From contig NC_081556.1 of the NCBI RefSeq assembly GCF_963082655.1, positions 71,843,227 through 71,907,226 of the forward strand: a stretch of DNA of 64,000 bases, read 5' to 3'. Below, piece by piece: positions 1 through 11,500 of the stretch; position 1 is the first letter of the stretch; each line of letters begins with the position of its first letter. A program made the position numbers and the translations under genes. The notes beneath the pieces were generated by a model. The model made no database searches. It was given only the letters and a program-made list of their open reading frames with translations, and was not told the DNA's origin. This DNA is from Stomoxys calcitrans (lineage: Eukaryota; Arthropoda; Insecta; Diptera; Muscidae).

Positions 1-41
1 GACTATATGAAAAATCCGCAATTACTTTTTGGGCAACCCAA
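1..41. mobile_element. mariner terminus (inverted terminal repeat), cut by window edge
   Basis: The window opens inside a mariner end that finishes TTTTTGGGCAACCCAA and is followed by TA at 42-43, the mariner target dinucleotide. The same terminal repeat bounds the near-complete mariner at 31446-32704 and the short derivative at 46641-46877. The rest of the copy lies outside the window, so its length and coding state are unknown. It sits directly against a DINE-like element. Confidence 0.85.
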
Positions 42-43
42 TA

Positions 44-1392
44 AATAAAAGCGTGCTAAGTTCGGCCGGGCCGAATCTTATATACCCTCCACCATGGAAA
101 GCATTTGTCGAGTTCTTTTCCCGGTGTCTCTTTTTAGGCAAACAAAGGAAAGGAAAGGATAAAAGAAAATAATTGCTATGCTATTGGAGCTATACCGAGT
201 TATGGTTCGAATCGGACCATAATGGAATGAATGTTGGAGACCATAGTAGAAGTCACTGTGTAAAATTTCAGCCAAATCGAATAAGAATTACGGCCTTTAG
301 GGGCTCAAAAAGTAAAATAGGGAGATCGTTTTATAGGGGAGCTATATTAGGCTATAGACCGATTTAGACCATATTTGACGCGTATGTTGAAGGTCATGGG
401 AGAAGCCGTTGTACAAAAATTTCACCCAAATCAGATAATAATTGCGCCCTATACACCTCAACAAGTCAAGATTCCAGATCGGTTTATATGCCAGCTATAT
501 CAGGTTATGGACCAATTTAAACCATACTTTGCACAGATGTTGAAAGTCATAACGAAACACGTCATGCAAAATTTCAACGAAATCGGATGGAATTTACGCC
601 CTCTTAAGGCTCAAGAAGTCAATAACCCAGATCGGTTTATATGACAGCTTTATCGGGTTATGAACCAATTTCATACATACTTAGCACAATTGTTGAAAAT
701 CAAAAAAAAACATCTCATGCCAAATATCAGCCAAATCGGTTAAGAATTGCGTGATTTAGTGGCTCAAGAAGTCAACATTCAAGATCGGTTTATATGGCAG
801 CTATATCAGGTTACGAACCGATTTGAACCATACATGGCACAGTTGTTAAAAGTCATGATGAAACACGTCGTGCAAAATTTCAGCCAAATCGGATAGGAAT
901 TGTGCCCTCTAGAGGCTCAAAAAGTCAAGACCCCAGATTGGTTTACATGACAGCTATATAGGGTTATGAACCGATTTCAACCACACTTAGCACAGTTGTT
1001 GGAAATCACAACAAAACACCTCATGCAAAATTTCAGCCAAATCGGATAAAAATTGCGCCCTGTAGTGGCTCAAGAAATCAAGATCCACGATCGGTTTATA
1101 TGGCAGCTATATCAAAACATGGACCGATATGGCCCATTTACAATCCCAAACTACACACATAAGAAGTATTTGTGCAAAATTTCAAACGGCTAGATTTACT
1201 CCTTCAAAAGTTAACGGGCTTTCGACAGACAGACGAATGGAGGGACAGACGGATGGACGCGGCTAGATCGACATAACATGTCATGACGATCAAGAATATA
1301 TATGCTATAGGGGTCTGAGATGAATATTTCGAGTAGTTACAAACAGAATGACGAAATAGGTATACCCCTATCCTATGGTGGAGGGTATATAA
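44..1392 (-). mobile_element. DINE-1/Helentron-like element, left half of an inverted pair
   Basis: On the minus strand this element runs from a TATACCCTCCACCATAGGAT head near 1392 to a GC hairpin (TTCGGCCGGGCCGAA, 61-75) at 44. Between them are several ~150-bp modules, each with an ATCGG-TTATATGGCAGCTATAT core and an AAAATTTCA-CAAATCGGATA core. A pyrimidine-rich GTCC/GTCT tract lies on the minus strand at about 1218-1255. Head, tetranucleotide tract and 3' hairpin match the layout known for non-autonomous Helentron/DINE-1 elements. The family call is inference. Open frames inside it are by-products of the modules and not genes. Confidence 0.65.
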
Positions 1393-2085
1393 ATTGTACA
1401 AATTGTGAAATTTTGCACAAATACTTCTTATAGGTGAAGGTCGGTTGAGATTGTTAATGGGCCATATCGGTCCATGTTTTGATATAGCTGCCATATAAAC
1501 CGATCATGGATCTTGACTTCATGACTTACATTTGGCATGAGATGTTTTATTATGATTTTCAACAATTGTGTCAAGTATGGATGAAATCGGTGCATAACCC
1601 GATAAAGCTGTCATATAAACCGATCTGGGATATCGACTTCTTGAGCCTTAAGAGGGCGCAAACTCCATCCGATTTCGTTGGAATTTTGCACGACGTGTTT
1701 CGTTATGACTTTCAACATCTGTGCAAAGTATGGTTTAAATTGGTCCATAACCTGATGTAGCTGGCATATAAACCGATCTGGAATCTTGACTTCTTGAGCC
1801 TCTATAGGGCGCAATTATTATTTGATTTGGGTGAAATTTTTGTACAACGGCTTCTCCCATGACCTTCAACACACGTGTCAAATATGGTCTGAATCGGTCT
1901 ATAGCCTAATATAGCTCTCCTATAAAACGATCTCCCTATTTTACTTTTTGAGCCCCTAAAGGCCGTAATTCTTATTCAATTTGGCTGAAATTTTACACAG
2001 TGACTTCTACTATGGTCTCCAACATTCATTCCATTATGGTCCGATTCGAACCATAACTCGGTATAGCTCCAATAGCAAGGCAATT
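1393..2085 (+). mobile_element. DINE-like element, inverted partner of the preceding copy
   Basis: From about 1405 the sequence is the reverse complement of the left copy and can be followed outward to about 2082, which matches about 164. It lacks the module at about 725-1080 of the left copy and has no GC hairpin end. The two copies form an imperfect inverted repeat of ~0.7-1 kb arms around a spacer at about 1190-1404 that holds the head of the left element. Confidence 0.6.
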
Positions 2086-2329
2086 TTTTTTGCTAGTCAG
2101 ATGCGCTACCAACTCAGCCAACCACTTGTTTATAATGTGTGCGGCAAAGGTAAACAAATACAATTGTCTGTTTTTAGAACAAACAGCATCGTCTTTTGCT
2201 TCCGTCGATACTGCTTTTTTTTGGCTACTCTTGGAAAGTAGTTATGAATTTGAGTTTAATTTTACTCTTTGTGGGTTGCATTCACACCCAACATATCGTT
2301 CATGTGTAGAGTATTGAGCCCATAAAAGG

Positions 2330-3370
2330 AGAATTTTTCATCCGATTTTGATGAAATTTGGAACAGGGAGTTTTGGTTTGTTGAATATAGTCTAGATTGG
2401 ACCATAATTCGTATATAGCTGCCATATTGGCCGATTTCCCGATATAGAGAGTTGAGCTCATAAATGGAGCTTTTTTTATCCTATTTCGATGAAATTTGGA
2501 ACAGTGAGCTGTTTTAAGCCTACCGTGATCCTACACGAATATGTTCCACATCGGACCATATTTAGATATTACTGCCATGTAGACCGATCTGCCGATTTAG
2601 GGTCTTAAGCCCATAATATCCTCATATATTCCCCGATTTTGAGGAAGTTAAGAACATTTAGTTGAACATTGAGGGCTCGTGTTGTTTCAACCAGCGATGG
2701 TTTAAATCGGGTAATTTTTACATATGGCTTCCAATCTGCCGATTTAGGGTCTTATGCCAATAAATGCAGGATTTATTATCCGATTTCGCTGAAATTTGAA
2801 ACACAGAGTTGTATTATGACTCTTGTTTTCTGTCCTGAATATGGTACTATATATATATTTACATATAACAGCCACAGTGAGTTTTTGTAAAACTCCCGAC
2901 CCGAATATGGTCCAGATTAGATCTTACTACATATAGCAGTTTCATATATAGGCCGATCTGCCGATTTGAGGGCTTTAGCCCACAAAAGTCACATTTATTA
3001 GCCGATTTCGGTGAAATTTGGATCAGTGAGTTGTATAAATTCTCTTGAGGAACCGAATATGAACCAAATCGGACCATATTTAGGTATTGCTGCCATACAG
3101 ATCGATCTGCCGAATTAGGGTCTCGAGGCCATAGAGGCACATTTTTACCCGATTTCACTGATTTTTTACATTGAGTTGCGTTAGGCCCTTCGATTCCGTG
3201 CCATATGGACCTATCTCCCAATTTAAGATTTTACTGGATTGGAAAATCGAATATGATCCGGACCAGTCAATATATGGATATAATAGTGGAAATTAGATTG
3301 ATGACTAATTTTCGTGGTGGTGGGTATCTAAAGTTTGACACGGCCGTACTTAATATATTTTTTTTTATGT
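2330..3370 (+). mobile_element. DINE-like element, second subfamily, degraded
   Basis: Repeated ~150-bp modules carry GACCGATCTGCCGATTTAGG and ATCCGATTTYGCTGAAATTTG. The copy ends in GGTGGTGGGTATCTAAAGTT followed by a decayed GC hairpin and ACTTAATA (about 3316-3366), the plus-strand 3' end of this subfamily. It lacks a clear 5' head. The same modules are better preserved at 34114-35526. Confidence 0.5.
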
Positions 3371-3663
3371 CAATCGTCATGCACAAGGAGATTCTGAATT
3401 AGTTTCTAAAAACAGATGTTGTTTCTGCTCAGCATTTTAGTTTTCGCATTTATGAGTAAAACCTACAAACCATTGCTTCTGGATGACGATTCACAATTTA
3501 TTTTGCTAATTTGATTAAAAATTACAATAATTCGTTTAAATGCCGTAAATGCCGTTTAAGAACAGATAGAATTCAATTTGAATTTGCATTTTCAGAAAAT
3601 TTGCAGGTTTTTCCCTTATTTTTGGAATGAATGTCATCGGCATTTAAAGAGGACTATATCGGT
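3371..3663. other. unassigned AT-rich spacer
   Basis: I see no coding potential, repeat boundary or structural RNA here. It separates a degraded DINE-like element from a SINE. Confidence 0.4.
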
Positions 3664-3915
3664 ATATCGGCAGAAGGCCACCGTAGCGCAAAGGTTAGCA
3701 TGGCCGCCTATGACGCTAAACGCCTGGGTTCGAATCCTGGAGGGAATATCAGAAAATTTTTCAGCGGTGGTTATCCCCTCCTAATGCTGGCGACATTTGT
3801 GAGATACTTAGGTACTTATCATTGAGCTTAAAATTGAATCGGACAGCACTCATTGATATGTAAGAAGTTTGCCCCAGTTCCTTAATGGAATGTTCATGGG
3901 CAAATTTGCATTTGC
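3664..3915 (+). mobile_element. tRNA-headed SINE, copy 1 (longest)
   Basis: A tRNA-like head begins near GCCACCGTAGCGCAAAGG at about 3677. It carries a box A-like TAGCGCAAAGGTTAGCATG and a box B GGTTCGAATCC at about 3728-3738, the internal RNA polymerase III promoter arrangement. A unique body follows (TCAGCGGTGGTTATCCCCTC) and continues to ATGGGCAAATTTGCATTTGC. The head lacks a proper 3' acceptor half, so it is not a tRNA gene. Related copies lie at 8174-8262, 11262-11500 and 15706-15815. Confidence 0.75.
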
Positions 3916-4110
3916 ATATCGGTATATAGATCGATTCAGATTATACTAGAGACTGATGCTGGAAGTCATAACAGATCTCGTTGTGTCAATTTTTAACCAA
4001 ATCAGGTGAGAATTGAGGCAGCTAAGAGCTTAACGCTATCGTGATTTCGACAGACAGTCTAACGAACTGCCGGTCAAGGCTAAATCGAATCAGGAGGTGA
4101 TTCTAAGCTA
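3916..4110 (-). repeat. DINE-like fragment
   Basis: It has the AATTTTTAACCAAATCAGGT module and a decayed ATTTCGACAGACAG tract in minus-strand order. Neither end is preserved. Confidence 0.4.
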
Positions 4111-5385
4111 ATCGGTATACTTTTCAATGGGTCAAGCTCTTCTCCTTCTTAGCGTCACAAACATTTGCACAAAGTTATCATACCCTCTATCACAGTGGAA
4201 GCGTAGGGTATACGAAGCAAACCAAAGAGACAAATATATAACATCTCATTCATTTAGCCATATTCTGAAAAGTTGTCGTGGAAATACTAGTGGAATTTTC
4301 ATTGACTGACAAATGCTGTGTTTAAGGCCTTGTATAATGCAATATGCCAGAAGTTGAGTGTGCATGAGCTATCTTGTAACGTCCACTTTAATTGTTATTT
4401 GGGAGAAAGGGTAATTGTTTCCCGTCGCTGGGTACCATCTGAATACCACTGCCCAAATTCATCAAATCTATTCAACCATATAATTATATCTCTAAATTTT
4501 GCCTTCCGTTTAAATAAATATTCAATTTCAAAAATATATTGATGGCAACAAGTATGAATCAAAGAGCAATGAGTAATAGGCCTTGAGAATAAAGTACCCA
4601 AATGAATCTCCGATAATTTGGAAACAATTCTTACCTAGCAGCAAAACTTTATTGTATAATTTTAAAGCTGTGAAAGTGTAACATCCATCATTCTAGAGTT
4701 TTCCATAAATGACTTGCCTAAAATAATAATTATTGTGCAACCCTGTGAAATCCTTCTTTGCCATATGTAAAAAGACATCACTATGCCACCACTGCGAAAG
4801 TCAGTCCTACCTGTTCTTTTATACTCCTTGGTAAGGACGAAATCTCTATGTATGAGAATGTGCACTTGTTGCCACGAATAGTCTACTTAAAAGCTCATGT
4901 CACTGTCAGATAAATGCCATTATGTTGGCTGGATCAAGGAAAAGGGAATCAATGCCCATGAAACAAAAGACTACAATACAAACCACTCTTGTAATTAATG
5001 ATTAAAGGAATCTGGAAAATAAACTATAATGTTCTTCTTTCGCCCTTGCTGCCAACTCTTCAAAAGAACCCACTTGTAATTTGTCTAAAAGAAAAACAAC
5101 AACACATAAGAGGCCGAAACAAAAGAAGAACTTAACGATTCTGATGCGAAACCAAGACTATTGCAACATTACAGAGTTATGGTTGTAACAACACAAATTA
5201 AATTGTTTCTGACGTTCTCTTAGTCAGACCCACATATCATCGGACCATTCTCAGCATTACAAAAATGAGTATGTATAAAAATTATACTTGGAACTTGTTA
5301 AATGAAATTAGTACGATTCATAATTGCTTAGTTTTTATACCAAAAAAATTTAATCTCGCCATTTTTTTGTAGGATGGTTTGGTTT
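4111..5385. other. unassigned low-copy stretch
   Basis: About 1.3 kb with no recognisable protein domain. The open frames here, all under 75 codons, show no family motif. A TATACCCTC...GAGGGTATA-like end near 4185-4215 may be a short DINE head remnant. I see no splice-bounded exon, RNA gene or transposon terminus. Confidence 0.35.
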
Positions 5386-6119
5386 GAAAAGAGGGTGCCC
5401 CATGTGACTATGGACATACAACTATGGCAGTAATCGGTTTGCTGTGCGCTCTAAATACTCAAAAGTAAGCTCGAAAAAGAAAATCTTGTTTTTCATACGA
5501 CGCGCCTTTAATGAATCATGTTTGGTTTTGTGTTCCCACTTAAGTACCGATGTCTGTTAGCCGTGAAAACCGGGCTATGACAAAGGATAAGCTTCAACGT
5601 CTCATCATATTCCCCACATGTCCTACATGTGTCCCGTTATGATACCGAATGATATACTGACCTTACTTACTTTCCTTTCGTCTTTCAATGACCCGACCGT
5701 TTCCCTGTTCCATAGTGTTGCATGGGCGTTCGTCGTCGTTCGTCCACGCTCTTAACTCGGAGTGCTTCGACCCAAAGGTCTTCAGGTTAACCAAGTTTGT
5801 TGACTGCAGTCCTCTGGCCTTCACTGCCAAATCGTCTTCTCTTTCATTCCCCCTAACTCCGCTTTGGCCAGGCAGCCAAAGCATGCGGATTGTGCCATCC
5901 TCAGAGAAGGTGTTAATCTCCTTCTTGCACTCCAAGATTGTACGTGAATTGGCAGTCTTGGTTGTTTTTGCCCTGATGGCCAGTTGACTGTTCTAAATAT
6001 ACTCACACTCGATGACCTCCCGTTAACACCACACCACTTCACGCATTCCGTGATCACCCGGATCTTTGCCTGCAGGATCGTATTATGGCCAGGCAGTCGA
6101 AAACAGATTTCTGTCTCTG
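5386..6119 (-). pseudogene. LINE 3' fragment with RNase H domain (family NLR-2), minus strand
   Basis: Reading leftward from 6119, frames encode the middle and end of a retrotransposon RNase H: TEICFRLPGHNTILQAKIR, an SSVSIF strand, then KKEINTFSEDGTIRMLWLPG and GVRGNEREDDLAVKARGL. Frames change near 5990 and 5935, so it is dead. The 3' untranslated end extends to about 5386 and matches the 3' end of the plus-strand copy next to it. The RNase H domain digests the RNA strand of the RNA:DNA hybrid during target-primed reverse transcription. Sequence upstream of RNase H is absent; at 6119 it abuts the opposite-strand copy. Confidence 0.75.
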
Positions 6120-7372
6120 CATGCGATGGCATAAGCAGAGCACTGGAGACTATTCTAGATATCAGACCCATTGACATACAGATTAAGTGTGAGGCAGCCA
6201 CTACGGCTATTAGACTTAAAGCGATAGGAGAATGGATTGAGGATGGGAGCAGCTCATACCATCGCGGTATAATCGAGGCGACGATAGAAAACCTGGACGG
6301 AAGGGGAGAAGTTTCCGATTGGATACCTGAGATGAACCTTAAAGTCGAGTGCGACGCACTGCTACCATCGGCACAGTCTTGGATTGGCGGAACCCTAGTA
6401 TTGCCATCTGGAAGATTATGTTACACAGATGGATCAAAACTAGAGGACAGAGTGGGCATGGGGGTTTACATTGAAAACCCAGGGACTGAGATTTGTTTAG
6501 ACTGCCTGACCATAATACGGTCCTGCAGGAGGAGATCCGGGCGATCACGAAATGCGTGAGGTGGTGTGGTGCTAACGGGAGGACATCGAGTGTGAACATC
6601 TTTACCGACAGTAAATTTGCCATAAGGGCAATAACAACCAGGACGGTAAGGTCACGAACAGTCTTGCAGTGTAAGAAGGAGATTAACGCCTTCTCTGAGG
6701 ATGGGAGAATCCGCATCGTTTGGGTGCCGGGCCATAACGGAATAAGAGGAAATTAAAGGGCAGACGATTTGGCGGTGAAGGCCAGAGGACTGCCGTCAAT
6801 AAACTTGGTTAACCCGAAGCCTTTCGGGTCGACGCAGTCCCAGTTAAGGACGTCGGCGACGAATGCGCATGCAACATTGTGGAACAGCGAAATGGTCGGT
6901 AGGGCGGCTAAAAATTCTATGGAGAGATCCAGATCGTGAGAAGACGAGGCTATTACTGAAAGGAAGCAAGAAGGAGGTCAGTATAGCTATTGGTATCATA
7001 ACGGGACACATAGGACTGCGAGGTCACTTATGTAAAATCGGTTCGGCATCTGATAGTATGTGTAGGGCATGCGGGGAAGAAGATGACACATTGGAGCATT
7101 TCCCCTGTCTGGCTTTCGCGGCTAAAACACACCGGGACATAGGTGAGGACACAATACCAGACATGAATCAACTTAGAGTAGTGGTATGGAAAACAATTAA
7201 GGATTTTGTAAGTAGCACGGAATTCCTAATTTAAAATTTTCTTTTTAGGGGTTACTTTATAGTTTTTAGAGCGCACAACAATCCGACTACTGGCTTAGAT
7301 GTATGCCCATAGTGGCATGGGGCGGATTAATATCTGCACCCTCTTTTCAACCTAATCTAACCTAACCTAACC
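6120..7372 (+). pseudogene. LINE fragment: post-RT region, RNase H, zinc-knuckle tail (NLR-2), plus strand
   Basis: The first frame (to about 6510) ends in the RNase H opening CYTDGSKLEDRVGMGVYI. After a frameshift, a second frame (to 6756) has LQEEIRAITKCVRWCGANG, VNIFTDSKFAIRAI and IRIVWVPGHNGIRGN. A TAA then interrupts the domain. A third frame (6863-7234) holds MCRACGEEDDTLEHFPC, the Cys/His cluster usual at the C-terminus of RNase H LINEs. Acidic residues for RNase H are visible (TDGS, TDSK). The element ends in CTAACCTAACCTAACC (7355-7372), a simple-repeat 3' end seen in I/Jockey-group LINEs. Two frameshifts and a stop make it inactive. Confidence 0.8.
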
Positions 7373-7824
7373 AACAGCGAAGATCACTCCGTCAGCTGAG
7401 TTGGTGCGGCAGTCATGAAATCGATTTCCACCAAACGACTGGTCTGTCGCTACTGTAGTATCACAATGGACTAAAATAGTCAAAGTAAGTCTGTTTAGAA
7501 AATATACTGCCACTGGGCCTAAAATCTATTCTTGCGGTAAGAGTACGTCTGAGTTTATAAGCCACGTTATGGTGGTCCAAATTTCAACCAAATCAAACAA
7601 CCAATGAAGCTTCTATGGGCCGTTGAAAGTTTTTTGACAGATTGGAGCTATATAACTTTCATATAGGTAATAGATCAAGGTTACCATGTTCAGTATTTTG
7701 GAAGTCGAAGCAAAACGTTACGTGAGAAATTTCAGGCAAATGGGACAACAATAGCTGCTCCTAGGGACTCAAGAAGTCAAATCGGAAGCTACATAAGGCT
7801 ATATATCAATTTCAAATGAATTTT
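7373..7824 (-). repeat. unassigned sequence plus DINE-like fragment (about 7560-7824)
   Basis: About 190 bp following the LINE tail shows nothing recognisable. From about 7560 the sequence has weak DINE module phrases (ATTTCAACCAAATCAAACAA; GACTCAAGAAGTCAAATCGG), without element ends. Confidence 0.35.
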
Positions 7825-8170
7825 CTGGCGACGAAAATCATTGACCACGCATTTTCATGGCGATCAATGATTCGTCTTGCGTTGTTGCTTTTTCGAATTT
7901 CTCCGAAGACTTGAGGCAAACAAATTGTGGTGTACCACTCAGAATTGATCGTCTTACTTTACTCAAGCGGAGCAGTCGCCTAATGCCCAGTTTTTCCGAA
8001 GAAACAGGCGACCATTGGTTCGAAGTTCTTCTTCCACAAACAACTTTCGTGTTCTCGAAGTCACACACAGGCTTTTGTTGTTTTGTTTCGGGTTCATACG
8101 CATAGATCCACGATTCGCCACCAGGGACGATCTTATAAACGTATTTTGATGCAACACGATTGTATTTTTT
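7825..8170 (-). pseudogene. decayed mariner transposase fragment (different lineage from 31446 copy)
   Basis: The minus strand encodes MLKKYNRVASKYVYKIVPGG, then ESWIYAYEPETKQQ and TKVV-GRRTSNQW, the region around the first catalytic aspartate of mariner transposases. After a frame change it continues with phrases resembling the inter-domain part (SEWYTT-like, then LPQVF-like). The family motif GDESW reads GGESW here, so the first catalytic Asp is lost. No terminal repeats, N-terminal DNA-binding domain or last catalytic residue are present. It is flanked by a SINE head and DINE fragments. Confidence 0.7.
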
Positions 8171-8173
8171 CAA

Positions 8174-8262
8174 CATTGCAAATGCAAATTTGCCCGGAAG
8201 CCACCGTAGCGCAGAGGTTAGCATGTCCGCATTTAACGATTAACGCCTGGGTGCGTCAAAAA
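8174..8262 (+). mobile_element. tRNA-headed SINE, copy 2 (head only)
   Basis: GCCACCGTAGCGCAGAGGTT starts the head. The box B region reads GGGTGCGTC and the copy stops there, passing into a DINE-like fragment. It is a truncated version of the SINE at 3664. Confidence 0.6.
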
Positions 8263-8652
8263 ATTGTTCGGATCATACTTGGCCTAGATCTTGAAAGTCA
8301 TAGCACAGGCCTTTGTTACAATTTTAGCCAAATCGGATGAAACTTGAGGCTTATAGGGACTCAAGAAGTCAAATCCGGCAATCGGTTTATTTGGTGGCTT
8401 TATCCAAGTCTGAACCGATATGACCCATCATAAGGAAGTATCCGTGCAAAATTTCAAGCGGCTAACTTTACGCGTTCGACCGATATCGTGATTTCGACAG
8501 ATGGACCGACGGGCATGGCTAGATCGATTCAGAATGCCGAGCCGATCAAGAATATTTATACTTTACGGGGCCGCAGATCAATGTTTCGAGGTGTTATAAA
8601 CTAAACGACCAGACTAGTAAACCCCCATCCTATGGTGGGGGGTATAAGAATT
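8263..8652 (-). mobile_element. DINE-like element, 5' part
   Basis: In minus orientation it contains the head CCCCCCACCATAGGATGGGG near 8640, the tract near ATTTCGACAGATGGACC, and two modules. The GC hairpin end is missing; the left side joins a SINE head. Confidence 0.55.
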
Positions 8653-9410
8653 TAGCCTCTACTTTTTAGGATGGCAATCCCCATAAACCCTCCAAATTGA
8701 CATTCAAGCCAAACAATTTAAATGGAAGGTAGCTAATTAAACACAAGCACCTGTGTACCGCCCCACCATGAGAGTCCTCCAAACGAACGTGTAGGCCGCC
8801 CAGGCCGATATGGGAATGAAATGAAAATTGTTAACGACTCGAGTTGTACACCTTGATTTGGTATAGAGGCTGTTCAACCTCTGGGATTCAAAGAGAGGAA
8901 TTTTGGTTAGAATAGGAATCTAATATTAATATCTCGGACAAAGTAGACCGACTAAACTAAGCGCGAACGTGGCCGTCTCACCAAAAAAAAAAAAAATTGA
9001 AACGGATGTGTAAGCCGACTGGACGGACATGATACTCAAATGAAAGTTTTAGGGAGAGTAGAGTGCGATTGTCAAAGCAAAATTTGAATGAAGTGTATGA
9101 AGGCCGTCCACCCCAAAAAAGAATCCCAAACGGAACCTTAGGCATATAGAGAGAATAGAGAGAAAATTAAAAGGCTGTAGAAATCTTGACACAAGAAGGA
9201 CCGTTAGTTCCTTAAAATGTTTGTATCTGAAATGGCTTGACATGAGTTTAAAAGGAGATAACATAACCGCTGTACAAATAAAATAATGTTAAGTACCCAT
9301 GGCCCTAAAGTCGCGACCCATTGAGTAGCAGTGTTAAAAAATATTTAAATAAGCACCTATTTAAAAAAGTAATTTTAGAATGTAGGGAAGCGGTCCGGGC
9401 CAGCTAGTTG
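8653..9410 (+). repeat. module-repeat family X, degraded copy with 3' tail
   Basis: It holds short phrases such as ATGATACTCAAATGAAAG and ends at AAGCGGTCCGGGCCAGCTAG (about 9386-9406). Related tails are read at 55671-55699 and, reversed, at 50037-50060. No protein is encoded. The class of this family is unknown to me. Confidence 0.4.
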
Positions 9411-10058
9411 CATTTAAGCCTACAGGTATAGTGTACTATTATTTGCAAAATCCTAATTTTCCAACAGACACCGCAAAGTCAAATGGGCATATTTCTTAAA
9501 GACTGATATAACTCAAAAACAGAGCCGAAAATTAGTATTTCGATATGTCAATTGAATATAGTGGCAAAAACTTTCGCTGAACTGAAACTTACCGCTTAAT
9601 TGAAAAAGTTTCCACACCGAAATTTTAAATTTTATATATGATTCCAATAGCATAAATGAAAGGTTATCTATTTGATAGAGATGATTTCGGCTTTGTTTTG
9701 CATCCTTTTGCGGTAGTTGGTACAAAAAGTGCTCTAAAACTTATGGTGATTTCGATTGTGCAAAAAAGTGTAGCATTTTTTCTACATGTCGCAATGAAAT
9801 CAAAATTTTGCGTTCGTTTGTCCCAAAATATGTAACCTTATCACCGGGTGTAGTTTTCGTTTGTAATGGTGTTGCCTATAGAAAGTGGAAAAATTTTGCA
9901 TTTCCTACACCGCGCCAAGTCTACGATGTACGCACTTTAAATCAGCTGCTATCATTATATAGACACCCACACGGCGTTCACTGATTATTATAAAATACAA
10001 TTATTAAAGAAGACAACATTTGTGGGATACTTGGAAAAAAGCGGCAAAATATTAAAAA
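9411..10058. other. unassigned AT-rich stretch
   Basis: No reading frame with a known motif, no terminal repeats and no repeat-family phrases are seen before the DINE-like 3' end that starts at 10059. Confidence 0.35.
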
Positions 10059-10764
10059 GAACAAGTAAAAGCGTGCTAAGTTCGGCCGGGCCGAATCTTA
10101 TATACCCTTCACTATTGATCGCATTTGTCGAGTTCTTTTCCCGGCATCTCTTCTTAGGCAAAAAAGGATATAAGAAAAGATTTGCTCTGCTATTAGAGCG
10201 ATATCAAGATATGGTCCGGTTTGGACCACAATTAAATTATATGTTGGAGACCTGTGTAAAATGTCAGCCAATTCGAATAAGAATTGCGTCCTTTGGGGGT
10301 TCAAGAAGTAAAATAGAGAGATCGATTTATATGGGAGCTGTATCGGTCTATAGACCCATTCAGACCATAATAACACGTATGTTGAGGGTCATGAGAGAAT
10401 CCGTCGTACAAAATTTCAGGCAAATCGGATAATAATTGGACCTCTACAGGCTCAAGAAGTTAAGACCCAAGATCGGTTTATATGACAGCTATATCAAAAC
10501 ATGGACCGATATGGCCCATTCACAATACCAACCGACCTACACTAATAAGAAGTAATTTTGCAAAATTTCAAGCGGCTAGCTTTACTCCTTCGGAATTTAG
10601 CGTGCTTTCGACAGACAGACGGACGGACGGACGGACGGACATGGCTAGATCGACATAAAATGTCATGACTATACTTTATGGGGTCTCAGACGAATATTTC
10701 GAGTAGTTACAAACATAATGACGAAATTAGTATACCCCCTATATCCTATGGTGGAGGCTATAAT
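10059..10764 (-). mobile_element. DINE-like element with both ends, internally short
   Basis: The minus strand runs from a CACCATAGGATATAGGGGGT head near 10760 to TTCGGCCGGGCCGAA and an ACTTGTT end at 10059. The tetranucleotide tract is GACG-rich on plus (10612-10640). It has fewer modules than the copies at 20191 or 38612, so it is an internally shortened version with intact termini. Confidence 0.7.
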
Positions 10765-11261
10765 GTATAATTTTAAGTGAAATAAGGGGAAAAAAATTTA
10801 ATGACATCAGAAAGATTGATCAACATAACTTTAACATAACTATATCTATCTTCACATCTAAACCATATTCACCAAGGAAGTAGAGAGGTCTGCTACAATT
10901 TTATCCTACAATTCAAGCGATCCCAAAAATATACCTTTTATGACCCACTTGGAAGATCGGACGTATGGCAGCTATATCCAAATATGGTCCGATCTAACCA
11001 ATGTTCTGTCCGGGTACCCAAGGGTATTTTAAAAATCACTGTACATAATAGTGACTTTTAAAAGACCCTTGGCTGCCCGGAGAGAATATTCGTTAGATTG
11101 GACCATACATGGATATAGCTGCCCCATATGGTCCAATTTTCGCATTTATCGGATGAAAAATAAGCGTTTTATAAGCTCTGGATAGTATATATATAGATAT
11201 CGGTTTCCGTAGGCCAATATTAAGATCCGATTATACATTTTCAAAGTTGTATGCTCTATAT
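10765..11261. repeat. DINE-like module remnants
   Basis: Phrases ATGGCAGCTATATCCAAATA and ATGGATATAGCTGCCCCATA show diverged modules, but no head or hairpin end can be assigned. Confidence 0.35.
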
Positions 11262-11500
11262 CCACCACCGTAGCGCAAAGATTACTATGTCCGCCAATGA
11301 CGTTGAACGCCTGGGTTCGAATCCTGGCAGGAACATCAGAAAATTTTTCAGCGGTGGTTATCACCTGCTAATGCTAGCGACATTTGTGAAGAACTTTACC
11401 ATGTAAAAACTTCTCCCCAAATAGGTGTCGCTCTGCGGCTCGCCGTTCGGTCTTGCTTATAAAAAGAAGGTACCTTATCATTGAGCCTAAAAAATTGAAT
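11262..11500 (+). mobile_element. tRNA-headed SINE, copy 3
   Basis: The head CCACCGTAGCGCAAAGATTA is followed by box B GGGTTCGAATCCTGGCAGG at about 11312-11330. The body includes TCAGCGGTGGTTATCACCTG and AGGTGTCGCTCTGCGGCTCG, extending to TTATCATTGAGCC. This copy shows a central body segment that copy 1 lacks, so copy 1 is internally deleted. Confidence 0.75.

Noticed and set aside
375..644. Protein-coding frames inside DINE-like elements (also 10022-10432, 20346-20651, 39444-39749 and others)
   Set aside because: They recur wherever the noncoding modules occur, on either strand, and share no protein family motif.
2083..2137. tRNA-like 5' half on the minus strand (TGGCTGAGTTGGTAGCGCAT)
   Set aside because: Box A fits, but no box B or closing acceptor stem follows, and no second copy was found in the window.
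3677..3750. A tRNA gene on the plus strand
   Set aside because: Boxes A and B are present, but the 3' acceptor half does not close and a SINE body follows; four related copies show it is a SINE head.
4181..4195. CACAGTGGAAGCG as another Transib terminus
   Set aside because: It lies in the palindromic ATACCCTC...GAGGGTAT context of a DINE-type head and is not next to a CGTCG-like site.
5386..7372. Explaining the inverted LINE pair by twin priming
   Set aside because: Twin priming inverts the 5' part of one copy; here both halves include the same 3' end.
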